A stretch of DNA of 64,000 bases from Humidesulfovibrio sp. (GCA_031292175.1 JARLHQ010000012.1:25688-89687); one strand, 5' to 3'; numbered from the stretch's first letter, positions 17,601 to 26,844 are shown. A program made the numbers and translations. Notes: generated from the sequence alone by a model not told the origin.

Positions 17601-19322
17601 CTACTGGTAGACCTTGAGGCTGTCGCCCGCGCGCAGCTCGCTGCCCTTGATCTTGTTCCAGCCCCGGATGGCGTCCGAGGTGACGCCGAATCGCCTGGAC
17701 AAGCTGTAGATGGTATCGCCCTGGCGCACGGTGTAGCGGGTCACTTGTTCATGCGTTTTGGTGGCCTGAACGCGGGTTTTCTTGGTGGCCTGGGCAGAGG
17801 CGTCCGGAATGTTGAGCCGCATGCCGGGCTTGACGGACCGGGTGTTGGCCAGGCCGTTGGCCTCGACCAGCGTCTTCACGCTGATCTTGAATTTCTTGCT
17901 GATGGACCATGCGGTGTCGGACTTGCGCACCACATAGTTGGCGCGGGCGTCCGCGATTTTGCGGGTTTTGCTGCGGCCTTCGGGCATGGCCTCGCCGGTG
18001 CTGCTCTGCGGCAGCAGGATGTCCTCGCCAGGCTCCATGCGCTGGGCGAGCTTCCCATTGATCTCGCAGATGACTTCCTGCGGCACGTGGTACAGTTTTG
18101 CGAGCTTGCGCAGGTTGTCGCCCTTCCGAATCTTGTGCGCGAACAGGCCCGCGTGGGGCAGGGCGCTGGGATTCTCCAGGTAGGCCAGCATGGCGGCCCT
18201 CTTCTCCATCGGGATGTGAACGGCCTCCTCACGATCCGGAGGGCTTACCTGGCGGCGGAAGACGGGGTTCATCTCGTGGAATTCCTCCCAGCTCATGCCG
18301 CCGGACTTGGCCAGGGCCAGCAGGTCCGTGCCGCCGGGCACTTTCACGGTCTCCAGCTTGGGAGCGGCGTTCCAATTGACGGGTTCAAAACCCAAGGCCT
18401 CAAGGTTCTGGAATATCTTCGAGATGGCCACAAACTTCGGCACATAGTGCTGGGTTTCGGCTTTGAGACGCTGCACGCGGTTCAGGCGGTTGTTCTGGCT
18501 CACCAGGTCGAGGAAGTCCTCGGCGTTGGTCACTTCAAGCGCGCGGGAGATTTTGCCCTCGCCCGCGTTGTAGGCGGCCAGCGCAAGGTACCAGTCGCCA
18601 AACATGTCGTTCAGAAACGAAAGGTATTTCGCCGCGGCTTCGGTGGCCAGCGCGGGGTCGCGGCGTTCGTCGATCCACCAGTCCACGGTGAGGCCGTACT
18701 TGCGGGCGGTGTATGGCATGAACTGCCACATGCCGCCTGCGCCAGCCCAGGAATAGGCATAGCAGTTGTAGCCGGATTCGGCGAAGGGCAGCATGGCCAG
18801 ATCCTGGGGCAGGCCGTTGCGCTGGAGGCTCTCGCGCACATAGGGCAGCTGCGTCTCAGCCCGTTTGAGCCAGCGGGCGAAGGTCTCGCGCGCCGGTCCG
18901 GTGTAGTAGGCGAAGTAGCGCTCCACATCCTGGGAGTCGAAAAGGTCGAGGTCGAAGTCGATGCCGGTCTTCTGGCTCAAGATGCGACGCTGCTCGTCGG
19001 TGAGTTGCGGCGCCGGGGGCACGGTGGCGGTCACCTCAGGCTCAAGCAGGGTGCCGGTCTGGCCAGGCGTTAGGGGCATGGCGGAAAGTTCCGGCTCAAG
19101 ATCCATGTCGTTGTCGATTCCCGTGGCGTGCTGGACGCCTGGTTCATGGCTTTGCGCGGCGAGAAGTATGGGTTGGGAAGCAGCCAGGCGTTGGGATTCG
19201 GGAGACTGGGCCTTGACAGGACTTGCTTTGTCGATATTCATTGCGGAGCACGACCACAGTGACGCGAGCAGGCACGTGCTGCTCACGATGGTCAGGGATA
19301 ATCGTGAAAAATTCTTCATCAA
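17601..19322 (-). CDS. MltD-like lytic transglycosylase lipoprotein with LysM repeats
   Basis: 573 residues. A signal peptide ends in the lipobox LWSC (Cys25). The transglycosylase domain (about 115-300) shows the catalytic glutamate in LPFAESGYN, GMWQFMPYTARKYGL and the ALAAYNAGEG motif. Three LysM-like peptidoglycan-binding modules follow (about 395-440, 470-515 and 528-573), linked by Lys/Thr-rich spacers. It cleaves glycan strands with formation of 1,6-anhydromuropeptides at the outer-membrane inner face. Divergent from rlmB with a 180-nt interval between. Confidence 0.93.
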   Translation of the reverse strand: MMKNFSRLSLTIVSSTCLLASLWSCSAMNIDKASPVKAQSPESQRLAASQPILLAAQSHEPGVQHATGIDNDMDLEPELSAMPLTPGQTGTLLEPEVTATVPPAPQLTDEQRRILSQKTGIDFDLDLFDSQDVERYFAYYTGPARETFARWLKRAETQLPYVRESLQRNGLPQDLAMLPFAESGYNCYAYSWAGAGGMWQFMPYTARKYGLTVDWWIDERRDPALATEAAAKYLSFLNDMFGDWYLALAAYNAGEGKISRALEVTNAEDFLDLVSQNNRLNRVQRLKAETQHYVPKFVAISKIFQNLEALGFEPVNWNAAPKLETVKVPGGTDLLALAKSGGMSWEEFHEMNPVFRRQVSPPDREEAVHIPMEKRAAMLAYLENPSALPHAGLFAHKIRKGDNLRKLAKLYHVPQEVICEINGKLAQRMEPGEDILLPQSSTGEAMPEGRSKTRKIADARANYVVRKSDTAWSISKKFKISVKTLVEANGLANTRSVKPGMRLNIPDASAQATKKTRVQATKTHEQVTRYTVRQGDTIYSLSRRFGVTSDAIRGWNKIKGSELRAGDSLKVYQ

Positions 19323-19502
19323 AATTCGTTCCTCCGTTCGGCGGCGCGGGTGGAGAGGAGTCTCCTGGGACTGAGGACTGCTATAAAGCGGCCAAGCCCC
19401 GTGCGCCGAGAGTTGGATACGTAAAAAGACACCATACCCTACACCTGAAATTTTCGTCTGGCAAGCTTGGCAAAAGCGCCGGATGAACCCCGGAGGTTCC
19501 CC

Positions 19503-20813
19503 ATGGCTGAGTCCAAAAAATCACCGCGTCCCAAGGGCCCGCGTCCCACAGGCCCGTCCGGAAAGTCCGGTTTCGGCGGTGGCAAGCCCAAAGGTCGTCC
19601 CGGTGGCAGGACGGGCGGCAAGCCCGAGGAAGACTGGCGCTCCAGTCCGCCCAAGGGCGCTGGCAAGGGGCCGGCCAAGGGCCCGGGCAAGGGTCCAGCC
19701 AAAGGCCCACGCAAGGGCCCCGGCGGCCCGCGCAAAGAAGGCGATCCCCGCGTCAGCGGCGGCTATGGCAAGCCCGCGCGTGAGAAAAAAGCCCCGGCAA
19801 GCCCGGCGCGTGTCGACGATTTTGACTTCGACATCGATATTGATACCACCGGCGTGCCGCCCGCGGCCTTCCCGCAGCCAGCGCGTCCGGCCAAAAACGC
19901 CGGCGGCGCCGGTTCCCGCCCGCCGCGTGCGCGTGCGGAAAAATCCGACCGGCCCGAAGGAAAATTCGACAAGTCCAACAAGGCCGAGCGGCCCGGTAAG
20001 TTCGACCGCAATGGCAGGCCCAACCGGCCGGAACGGCTCGATGGGCCGCGCACTCCCCGCGCCCCCCGCGAAGAAGCCGCCGAACCGGAAGACGGCAAGA
20101 GCGTTACCGCCGGGCGCAATCCCGTGCGCGAACTGCTGGAGGCAGCGCCCAAGCGTATCGACGGCATCTTCGTGCGCAAGGGCCAGCGCGACGCCAAGGT
20201 GCAGGAGATTGTGGCCCTGGCCGACGAGAACCGCATCAAGGTGCAGTTCGTCGACGACCTGTTCCTGCGCCGCCTGTATCCCGGCACGCATCAGGGCGTG
20301 GTCGCCGTCACTGCGGCTGTGGAATACGCAGACCTGGACACCCTTATCAAGAGCGTCGCCGCCGCACCCCTGCCGGTGCTTCTGGCGCTTGACCAGGTGC
20401 AGGATCCCGGCAATCTGGGCGCCATGGCCCGCACCGCCTGGGCTCTTGGCGCCGCGGGCATCATCGTGCCACGCCACGGCGGGGCCTACATCGGGGCCGG
20501 AGCCATGCGCGCCAGCGCCGGCGCACTGCACCATCTGCCCGTGGCCCGCGTCACCAACATGAGCCAGGCCCTCGACGCCTGCGCCGAGGCCGGACTCTCC
20601 GTCCTTTGCGCCGATGCCGAAGGCGAAGACCTGTACAAGGCCGCCATCGACTTGCCCGCCGTGCTCGTCATGGGCGGCGAGGAAAAAGGCGTGCGGCACG
20701 GCGTCGGCAAACACTGCCAGACCCGCCTCGCCATTCCCCTCAAGCGCAGTTTCGACTCGTTGAACGTCGCCCAGGCCGCCGCCATCTGCCTCGCGCGGCT
20801 GGGACAACTGTAA
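19503..20813 (+). CDS. rlmB: TrmH/SpoU-family rRNA 2'-O-methyltransferase with long basic N-terminal extension
   Basis: 436 residues; ATG at 19503 follows GGAGG at 19490-19494. The C-terminal ~250 residues are an RlmB/TrmH-type enzyme: substrate-binding domain (AGRNPVRELL onward), then the SPOUT motifs DPGNLGAMART, VMGGEEKGVR and SFDSLNVAQA. Predicted reaction: SAM-dependent 2'-O-methylation of a guanosine in 23S rRNA (G2251 in E. coli). The first ~195 residues are low complexity, rich in Lys, Pro, Gly, Arg with KGP repeats, much longer than the usual RlmB (about 250 residues), and probably disordered RNA-binding sequence. Confidence 0.88.
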   Translation: MAESKKSPRPKGPRPTGPSGKSGFGGGKPKGRPGGRTGGKPEEDWRSSPPKGAGKGPAKGPGKGPAKGPRKGPGGPRKEGDPRVSGGYGKPAREKKAPASPARVDDFDFDIDIDTTGVPPAAFPQPARPAKNAGGAGSRPPRARAEKSDRPEGKFDKSNKAERPGKFDRNGRPNRPERLDGPRTPRAPREEAAEPEDGKSVTAGRNPVRELLEAAPKRIDGIFVRKGQRDAKVQEIVALADENRIKVQFVDDLFLRRLYPGTHQGVVAVTAAVEYADLDTLIKSVAAAPLPVLLALDQVQDPGNLGAMARTAWALGAAGIIVPRHGGAYIGAGAMRASAGALHHLPVARVTNMSQALDACAEAGLSVLCADAEGEDLYKAAIDLPAVLVMGGEEKGVRHGVGKHCQTRLAIPLKRSFDSLNVAQAAAICLARLGQL

Positions 20814-20815
20814 AG

Positions 20816-20878
20816 AAAGAAGAGTCTCCGGGGACTGGGGGATGATCTTCTCCCAGCCCCTCTCATATCAAGCAAAGA
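20816..20878 (-). repeat. Intergenic repeat, copy A (inverted relative to copy B)
   Basis: Read on the - strand this segment contains GCTTGATATGAG, a G-run, a hairpin beginning CTGGGAGA (20835-20856 on +) and GGAGACTCTT. The same order occurs on the + strand at 24154-24213. The two copies lie in opposite orientation on either side of the ispG-proS pair. Confidence 0.6.
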
Positions 20879-20917
20879 GGCTTGGCCAGGCGAATGCCCG
20901 GCCAAGCCTCTTTGCTT
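20870..20917. other. Perfect 18-bp inverted repeat
   Basis: Arms 20870-20887 and 20900-20917 are exactly complementary with a 12-nt loop. There is no T-tract on either side, so although it could act as a processing or termination structure between rlmB and ispG, a classical intrinsic terminator is not shown. Confidence 0.7.
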
Positions 20918-21039
20918 GGGGGGCTTTCCTTCCGGCAAGGGCTGGGGCGGAGCCCCATTTCTCTGCCGCAGGACCCGTTCTGCCGCCGCGTCCAACTACA
21001 TCTTGGCGAACGGCGGGAAATGCGCTAACCGTGACCCCC

Positions 21040-22131
21040 ATGCACACACGCAAGAAGACGCGCGCGCTCCGGGTGGGGGCTGTCGGCGTGGGCGGGGACA
21101 ATCCGGTCCGCGTCCAGAGCATGACCAACGTGGACACGCGCGACGTGTTCGCGGCCACTGCGCAGGTGCGCGAGCTGGCCAAGGCCGGGTGCGAGATTGT
21201 GCGCCTGGCGGTGTCGGACGAGGCTGCGGCCAAGGCGCTGGCGGCCATCCGCGCAAAATCGCCGGTGCCGCTCATCGCGGACATCCATTTCGACTACCGT
21301 TTGGCGCTGCTGGCGCTGGAGGCGGGTGTCGACGGGCTGCGCATCAACCCGGGCAACATCGGCGGTGCGGAGAAGGTCGACGCGGTGGTGCGGGCGGCGG
21401 CGGAGCGCGGGGTGCCGATGCGCATCGGCGTGAACAGCGGCTCGGTGGAAAAGGATCTTTTGGCGCGCTTTGGCGGGCCGACGCCTGCGGCCATGGTGGA
21501 GAGCGCCCTGGGGCATGTGGCGCTTTTGGAGCGCCGGCATTTTCACGACATCAAAATTTCGCTCAAGTCCTCAAGCGTGCGCGACACAATCGAGGCCTAC
21601 ACGCTGTTGTCGGGCCGCGTGGACTATCCGCTGCACATCGGCGTCACCGAGGCGGGCACGCTGCTGCCGGGTGCGGTCAAATCCGCCGTGGGCCTGGGCG
21701 TACTCTTGTATAACGGCATCGGCGATACCTTGCGCGTGTCGCTCACGCACGACCCTGTGGCCGAGATCGGCGTGGCGTACGACATCCTGCGGGCGCTCGG
21801 CCTGCGCGAGCGCGGCCCGGAGGTCATTAGCTGTCCCACGTGCGGTCGGACGGAGATTGGACTCATCGCTTTGGCCGAGGAAGTGCAGAAGCGGCTGCGT
21901 GATGTGCCCGAGGTCTTCAAGGTCGCGGTCATGGGCTGCGTGGTGAACGGGCCGGGCGAGGCGCGCGAGGCGGACATCGGCATCGCCGGAGGCCGGGGCT
22001 TGGGCATTGTGTTCCGCAAGGGCGAGGTTGTGCGCAAGATCCGCGGCGAGGAAAACTTGCTGCCTGAGTTCATGAACGAACTCGACAAATTTCTGCAAGA
22101 GCGGAGGGCTTCCGGCGGCCGGAAGGAATGA
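21040..22131 (+). CDS. ispG: 4-hydroxy-3-methylbut-2-enyl diphosphate synthase (flavodoxin)
   Basis: 363 residues from the ATG at 21040; GTG at 21031 is an alternative and the much longer in-frame extension runs through the intergenic hairpin. IspG converts MEcPP to HMBPP in the non-mevalonate isoprenoid pathway with a [4Fe-4S] cluster. Family blocks seen: VQSMTNVDTRD at the N-terminus, ADIHFDYRLAL, RINPGNIG, and the cluster cysteines in CPTCGRTE and MGCVVNGPGE. Length is typical of the short bacterial form. It precedes proS by 123 nt, a common ispG-proS pairing. Confidence 0.97.
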   Translation: MHTRKKTRALRVGAVGVGGDNPVRVQSMTNVDTRDVFAATAQVRELAKAGCEIVRLAVSDEAAAKALAAIRAKSPVPLIADIHFDYRLALLALEAGVDGLRINPGNIGGAEKVDAVVRAAAERGVPMRIGVNSGSVEKDLLARFGGPTPAAMVESALGHVALLERRHFHDIKISLKSSSVRDTIEAYTLLSGRVDYPLHIGVTEAGTLLPGAVKSAVGLGVLLYNGIGDTLRVSLTHDPVAEIGVAYDILRALGLRERGPEVISCPTCGRTEIGLIALAEEVQKRLRDVPEVFKVAVMGCVVNGPGEAREADIGIAGGRGLGIVFRKGEVVRKIRGEENLLPEFMNELDKFLQERRASGGRKE

Positions 22132-22254
22132 TTCCCTTCAATGCTGTCGACAGCCAGACGATTCGCGGGGGACGGCTTATTAAAAGGCTGACGCCGGTAA
22201 GGCTCCGCCTCCCGGAGATAATTTTTTAACTTATACTGATACCTGGAGAATCGC

Positions 22255-24000
22255 ATGCGCCTGTCCAAAGCCTATGTCCCGACCCTGAAGGAAGTGCCCG
22301 CCGAGGCCGAGGTCGTCAGCCACCGCCTGTTGTTGCGCGGCGGCTTCGTGCGCCAGCTCGCGCGCGGCATCTACACCTACCTGCCCTTGGGCCTGAAGAC
22401 CCTGAACAAGGTTGCGGACATTGTGCGCCAGGAGATGGACCGCGCCGGGGCCCAGGAGATTCTGATGCCCATGGTGCAGCCGGGCGATCTCTGGCGCGAG
22501 ACGGGCCGTTGGGAGTTCTACGGCAAGGAGCTGCTGCGCTTCCGCGACCGCGCGGACCGCGAGTACTGCCTCGGACCCACGCACGAGGAAGTGGTGACGG
22601 ACCTGGTGCGCGGGGAGGTGCGCTCGTACCGCCAACTGCCCATCAACCTGTACCAGCTCCAGACGAAGTTCCGCGACGAGATCCGCCCGCGCTTCGGGCT
22701 CATGCGCGGGCGCGAGTTCGTCATGAAGGACGCCTATTCTTTCGACCGCGACGAGGCCGGTGCGGACGTGAGCTACCGCGCCATGTACGACGCCTACTGC
22801 GCGATCTTCCGCCGCCTGGGCCTGGAATTCCGCCCGGTCGAGGCAGACACCGGCTCCATCGGCGGCAACTTCAGCCATGAGTTCATGGTCCTGGCCGACA
22901 CTGGCGAGGACACCATCGCCACCTGCCAGGCCTGCGAATATGCCGCCAACCTGGAGAAGGCCGAGGTGGTGGTGCCCGTGGACCGCTGCGACTGCGGCCA
23001 CGACTGCCCGCCCTGCAGCGCGGTGTCCACGCCGGGCGCGCACACCGTGGCCGAACTGTGCGACTTCCTGGGCATCGAGGCCCGGACCCTGGTCAAGACG
23101 CTTCTGTTCGACGTGGACGGCCAGCCCGTCGCGGCCCTGGTGCGCGGCGACCGCGAGCTGAATGAGGTGAAACTCAAGAATCATCTGCACGCCACCGAGG
23201 TCAAGCTGGCCACGCCGGAGCAGGTGACAGCCTGGACCGGCGCGCCCGTCGGCTTCGCCGGGCCTGTCGGCCTCAAGGTCGCGGGCATCAAGATCCTCGT
23301 GGACCGAGAGCTGGACTTCGACTGTGGTTGGTACGTGGGGGCGAATAAGGCCGACACGCACCTGAAAAACGTGGACCTGCGCCGCGACGTGAAGATCGAC
23401 GGCTACGCCGATCTGCGCAACATCACCGAGGCGGACAAGTGCCCGCGCTGCGGCGGGGCCATCAAGCTGCGCCGCGGCATCGAGGTGGGCCACGTGTTCA
23501 AGCTCGGCCTCAAGTACTCCCAGGCCATGAACGCCGTGTTTCTGGACGAGAACGGCAAGGAGCAGATCATGGTCATGGGCTGCTACGGCATTGGCGTGTC
23601 GCGCATCGTCGCCTCGGCCATTGAGCAGAACCACGACGCCGACGGCATCAAGTTCCCGCCCTCCATCGCGCCCTACGAGGTGTCCCTGCTGTCCCTGGGC
23701 GGCAAGGACGCCGAGGTTATCGAGGCGGCGGATAAGCTCTACGCAGAACTCAGCGCCAAGGGCATTGAGGTGCTCTACGACGACCGCGACGAACGGCCCG
23801 GCGTGAAGTTCAAGGACGCCGACCTGCTCGGCATGCCCATGCAGCTCGTGCTGGGCGGCAAGGGCCTCAAGAACGGCATCATTGAGGCCAAGGACCGCCG
23901 CACCGGCGAGAAGCGCGAACTCAAGCTCGCCGACTTCACCGCCGAGTTCGCCGACTGGCGGCGCACCGTGCGCCAGGGCTGGGGCCTCGATATCGCGTAG
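22255..24000 (+). CDS. proS: Prolyl-tRNA synthetase, bacterial type with editing insertion
   Basis: 581 residues; start preceded by GGAG. Charges tRNA-Pro. Class II features: [12 protein letters not shown], the motif 2 region [21 protein letters not shown] (quoted in part: [12 protein letters not shown]), a central YbaK-like editing insertion (about 225-400) and the motif 3 region GCYGIGVSR; the C-terminal anticodon-binding domain ends near GLDIA. Length matches the prokaryotic-type ProS with the INS domain. Confidence 0.97.
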   Translation: MRLSKAYVPTLKEVPAEAEVVSHRLLLRGGFVRQLARGIYTYLPLGLKTLNKVADIVRQEMDRAGAQEILMPMVQPGDLWRETGRWEFYGKELLRFRDRADREYCLGPTHEEVVTDLVRGEVRSYRQLPINLYQLQTKFRDEIRPRFGLMRGREFVMKDAYSFDRDEAGADVSYRAMYDAYCAIFRRLGLEFRPVEADTGSIGGNFSHEFMVLADTGEDTIATCQACEYAANLEKAEVVVPVDRCDCGHDCPPCSAVSTPGAHTVAELCDFLGIEARTLVKTLLFDVDGQPVAALVRGDRELNEVKLKNHLHATEVKLATPEQVTAWTGAPVGFAGPVGLKVAGIKILVDRELDFDCGWYVGANKADTHLKNVDLRRDVKIDGYADLRNITEADKCPRCGGAIKLRRGIEVGHVFKLGLKYSQAMNAVFLDENGKEQIMVMGCYGIGVSRIVASAIEQNHDADGIKFPPSIAPYEVSLLSLGGKDAEVIEAADKLYAELSAKGIEVLYDDRDERPGVKFKDADLLGMPMQLVLGGKGLKNGIIEAKDRRTGEKRELKLADFTAEFADWRRTVRQGWGLDIA

Positions 24001-24064
24001 GCCAACGAAGGAACATGTTCCGCAGTCCGGGGGCCTAAGGCCCCCCGGACCACCCGGATACGTG

Positions 24065-24111
24065 AAGGGTTGCTCAGGGCGCAAGGCCGCCGGGGCAACC
24101 CTTTATCTTTA
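24065..24111 (+). terminator. Terminator after proS
   Basis: Arms AAGGGTTGC (24065-24073) and GCAACCCTT (24095-24103) close a GC-rich loop and are followed by TATCTTT. A second hairpin of the GGGGGCC/GGCCCCC type precedes it at about 24024-24049. Confidence 0.75.
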
Positions 24112-24153
24112 GCGGTTTCGAAACCAAGCGGCATCCCTGACTGCCCTCCGAGC

Positions 24154-24213
24154 ACTTTCGCTTGATATGAGGGGGGCTGGGGGAATCCTTTCCCCCAGGG
24201 AGTCTTTTGCCTT
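24154..24213 (+). repeat. Intergenic repeat, copy B
   Basis: Contains GCTTGATATGAG, a G6 run, a perfect 9-bp hairpin (24177-24185 with 24190-24198, CTGGGGGAA arms) and GGAGTCTTTT. Matches copy A in reverse orientation; a weaker relative of the hairpin part is at 54178-54232. Confidence 0.6.
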
Positions 24214-24219
24214 CCCTTG

Positions 24220-25002
24220 TTACTCTATTGTGCCGCCCACGCGCAGAGCGGCGCGGACGCGCGCGAGCTCGTCCTCCATGCCTGCGAGCCGGGCGAGGGC
24301 GGCGTTCTCGGCTTCGGAGCGGTTCAGGATGTGCCGCACGGCCCCGTTCTCGAACACGAGGCGGCGGTGCGCGGAGAGCGCCAGCACGGGGTCGTGCGTG
24401 GCCATGACGATGATCTTTTCGCTTTTGAGCAGCAGCGCCAGGGCTTGGCGCTTGTCCACTCCCGCGTTTTCTATCTCGTCAATGAGCAGCACGGGCGAGG
24501 TGGATAACAGCGCGGTGTCGGCGATCATAAGCGCACGCGACTGCCCTCCGGAAAGTTGCGTGAGCTGGCTCTGGGCGACGAAGGGCTCTCCGGCCAGCTC
24601 GTTGGCGGCGTCGAACACGCGGCGTGCGGCGGCCCCGGCATCGGGCACGGCCCGGCTCTCGGCGTGGGCGGTCAGAAAATCCAGCACGCCCATGTCGAGC
24701 ACGAAGTTCATGTTCTGGGTGATCTGCGCCACGAGCCGCCCCTGGAGCGCGAAACGCTCGTCGTCGCTGGGGGCGCGGCCGTCGATGGCCAGGCGTCGGC
24801 GGCTCGGCGTGTCGCCGTCGGCCAGGGACTCGATGTCGGACAAAAGGCGGCTCTTGCCGGAGCCCGTGGGGCCGAGCAGGGCAGTGATCTCGCCCACGCG
24901 GAACACGAGCGCGGCCTTTTCCGCCGCGCCGGACTTGTCATGGCCACCGCTCAGACTCAGCTCGCGCGGACTGGTGGCGGCGGGGGCGTCAGGAAGCAGC
25001 AT
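24220..25002 (-). CDS. Orphan ABC-type ATPase
   Basis: 260 residues from the ATG at 25002, which overlaps the GTPase gene by 14 nt. Walker A GPTGSGKS at 44-51, a Q-loop Gln near 93, ABC signature LSGGQ at 150-154, Walker B VLLIDE ending at Glu176 and an H-loop in MATHDP. No permease gene is adjacent, and the N-terminal 35 residues are non-conserved linker. It forms a block with a G3E GTPase and a solute-binding-like protein, so it may work as a soluble ATPase (as SufC does) instead of energising a transporter. Confidence 0.85.
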   Translation of the reverse strand: MLLPDAPAATSPRELSLSGGHDKSGAAEKAALVFRVGEITALLGPTGSGKSRLLSDIESLADGDTPSRRRLAIDGRAPSDDERFALQGRLVAQITQNMNFVLDMGVLDFLTAHAESRAVPDAGAAARRVFDAANELAGEPFVAQSQLTQLSGGQSRALMIADTALLSTSPVLLIDEIENAGVDKRQALALLLKSEKIIVMATHDPVLALSAHRRLVFENGAVRHILNRSEAENAALARLAGMEDELARVRAALRVGGTIE

Positions 25003-25726
25003 CGTCGTCCTCCTCCGGGGCTGCGGGGGTGGCCAAACCCTGGACGAACATGGCCTTTTTGACGTTGCCCTTCTGGTAGCGCGCACCGAGGCGCATTTCG
25101 CTCAGGCAGTATGAGCACACGGCGGCGGGCATGGCGAAGCGCAGCGTGCGTTCGGTGACGCTGTCCACTTCCGGCGCGAGAGCCAGCAGGCGCGCAAGAT
25201 CCTGGCAGCCCTGGCCGGTGAGGCCGTTGATGTGGCGGATGACCGCCCGGCTATTCATCTGGCGGATGCGGTGGCGGTAGACCTCGCGCTCGGCCTGGGA
25301 CACGAGGTCGCCCTTGGTGACACAGACCACGTCGGCCAGGCGCAGCATGGGGCCGATCTTTTCCGGCGCGTCGATGCCCATGAGGTTGTCGATGACGCAC
25401 AGGGCGAGCAGCCCCCGGATGTGCGGCGAGCAGCGGTTGCACAATCCTGCGGTTTCGATGACGCAGCAGGCCGCGCCCGTGCCTTGCGCCCAGGTGAAGG
25501 CCTCCTCCAGGTTGGTTGCGTAAAAGTGGTCCGGGCAGAGCCCGCCGGAAAGCGCCACGGAGACGGGGATGCCTGCTGATGCATAGGCGGCGGCGTCGCG
25601 GCTCTTCAGGCAGTCGAACTTGACGACAGCGCACGGTGTGCCCGCGTCCTGGAGCTGGCGACAGGCGCGCGCGATGATGGAGGTCTTGCCGCAGGAGGGC
25701 GGCCCGGCCACGGTCACGAGCCGCAT
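24989..25726 (-). CDS. G3E-family GTPase (HypB/UreG/CobW-like metallochaperone)
   Basis: 245 residues. P-loop GPPSCGKT at 8-15, the G3E switch motif ETAG at 91-94 directly followed by CNRC (Cys96/Cys99), the base-recognition TKGD at 137-140, and a second cysteine pair CSYC (204/207) near the C-terminus. G3E GTPases insert or deliver nickel, cobalt, zinc or cobalamin; two CXXC pairs suggest a bound metal or Fe-S cluster. The start at 25726 overlaps the upstream solute-binding gene by 13 nt. The metal and target protein are not identifiable. Confidence 0.87.
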   Translation of the reverse strand: MRLVTVAGPPSCGKTSIIARACRQLQDAGTPCAVVKFDCLKSRDAAAYASAGIPVSVALSGGLCPDHFYATNLEEAFTWAQGTGAACCVIETAGLCNRCSPHIRGLLALCVIDNLMGIDAPEKIGPMLRLADVVCVTKGDLVSQAEREVYRHRIRQMNSRAVIRHINGLTGQGCQDLARLLALAPEVDSVTERTLRFAMPAAVCSYCLSEMRLGARYQKGNVKKAMFVQGLATPAAPEEDDDAAS

Positions 25727-26844
25727 GCGCCCGCCTGTCCGTTTGCTGGTCCTTTCGTCTGTCCGTTGGCCTGGAGAGCTGCCACGCGTGCGCGGTGCAG
25801 TGTGCGGAACTCCGCATTCAGCTGGTCGCGCAGGGCGTTGATGTCGCGGGAGCGGATAAAGTCCCAGCCGACCCACTTGAGGCTGGCCTCCGGCGGCAGG
25901 GGCGAACGGGCGGCGTCGAGGGCCAGGGGGGCGAACCAGGCCGCGCTCGGGATGGCGGCGAAGCCGGTGGTCAGGCATTCCAGCAACGGGGCCAGGCGCT
26001 GTTTCTCGGATTTTTTGGCCAGAAAATAGAGCGGGCTCGCCGCCGCGCCGTCCTCGGGCCATATGACGCGCACGGAGTCTGGCTGTCTGGTGCTGCAGGC
26101 GAAGAACGCGGGCATGATGTAGATGGCCCCCGCACGGCTGTCCTTGTCGCCACTGGCGCTCCCGCCAGCGCTTTTGGCCCCGGCGGCCTTGGTCATGGTG
26201 CTGGAGTGCATGAAGCCCCGGCAGCTCTCGGCCAGGCGTTTGATGCCCTCCAGGCCGAAGTCCTTGTACACGCTCATGAGCACGGCGTCGGCCATGTCGT
26301 CGCCGTCGCCGCACATGGTGATGCGGCCGGAGTAGCGCGGTTCCAGCAGTTCGGCCCAGGTGCGCGGCGGCGGCACGTTGTCCAGGCGCGCCAGGTCCAC
26401 CACAAAGAGATACGGCGTGCAGCCGTAGATGGTGTAGATCCCTCGCGGATCGAGCATCCCGGCCTGCTCGTGCAGGGGGCTGACCGTTTGCGGCCGCACG
26501 GCCTCGAAGGTTTCTGCGAAGCGTTCGGCGAAGCCGCGCTGCCAGAAGTCGCCGAAGCCAATGGAGGCGATGACGCCGGGCAGGGCGGCTTCGTCGGTCT
26601 CGAAGCGCAGGGGGTCGTAAGGCTCGACGGAGGTGCAGCCCATGGGCACGTGCATGGCGAGCGGCGGCAGGCCGCGTGCGGCCATGTCCGCGCTTACGCG
26701 GTCCACGGCGTCCTTCATGACGAGCTTCACCGGGCAGGGGGCGTAGAGCAGAAGGTCCAGCTCGCGCGCGGGCGGCGGAAAAGACGTGGCGGGACCGGCG
26801 CCCTCGCGGGCAATGTCGGCCATGAACGAAAGCAGTTGGGTCAT
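25714..26844 (-). CDS. Solute-binding-protein-like protein without signal peptide
   Basis: 376 residues. The fold pattern of periplasmic iron/spermidine-type binding proteins is visible (LLLYAPCPVKLVMKDAV, then PPPRTWAELLEPRYSGRITM, a DADAV-like MADAVLMSVYKD helix and a late PEASLKWVGWDF), but the N-terminus MTQLLSFMADIARE lacks a signal peptide or lipobox, implying a cytoplasmic location. Several cysteines (PCP, MGCTS, YGCTP, MCGDGDD, ESCRG, FACST) could bind metal or cluster. First gene of the trio with the G3E GTPase and ABC ATPase; the tail has repeated NGQ. Confidence 0.75.
   Translation of the reverse strand: MTQLLSFMADIAREGAGPATSFPPPARELDLLLYAPCPVKLVMKDAVDRVSADMAARGLPPLAMHVPMGCTSVEPYDPLRFETDEAALPGVIASIGFGDFWQRGFAERFAETFEAVRPQTVSPLHEQAGMLDPRGIYTIYGCTPYLFVVDLARLDNVPPPRTWAELLEPRYSGRITMCGDGDDMADAVLMSVYKDFGLEGIKRLAESCRGFMHSSTMTKAAGAKSAGGSASGDKDSRAGAIYIMPAFFACSTRQPDSVRVIWPEDGAAASPLYFLAKKSEKQRLAPLLECLTTGFAAIPSAAWFAPLALDAARSPLPPEASLKWVGWDFIRSRDINALRDQLNAEFRTLHRARVAALQANGQTKGPANGQAGACGS

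Noticed and set aside
17493..19073. 526-codon open frame antisense to the MltD-like gene
   Set aside because: Shadow of the transglycosylase gene; Gly/His/Val-rich composition typical of antisense GC-rich DNA.
20842..21039. N-terminal extension of ispG of 66 residues
   Set aside because: Runs through the 18-bp hairpin and repeat and has no similarity to IspG; the family N-terminus begins at about 21040.
22231..24084. 617-codon open frame antisense to proS
   Set aside because: Mirror frame of a GC-rich coding region with no ribosome-binding site and no recognisable protein; proS on the + strand is unambiguous.
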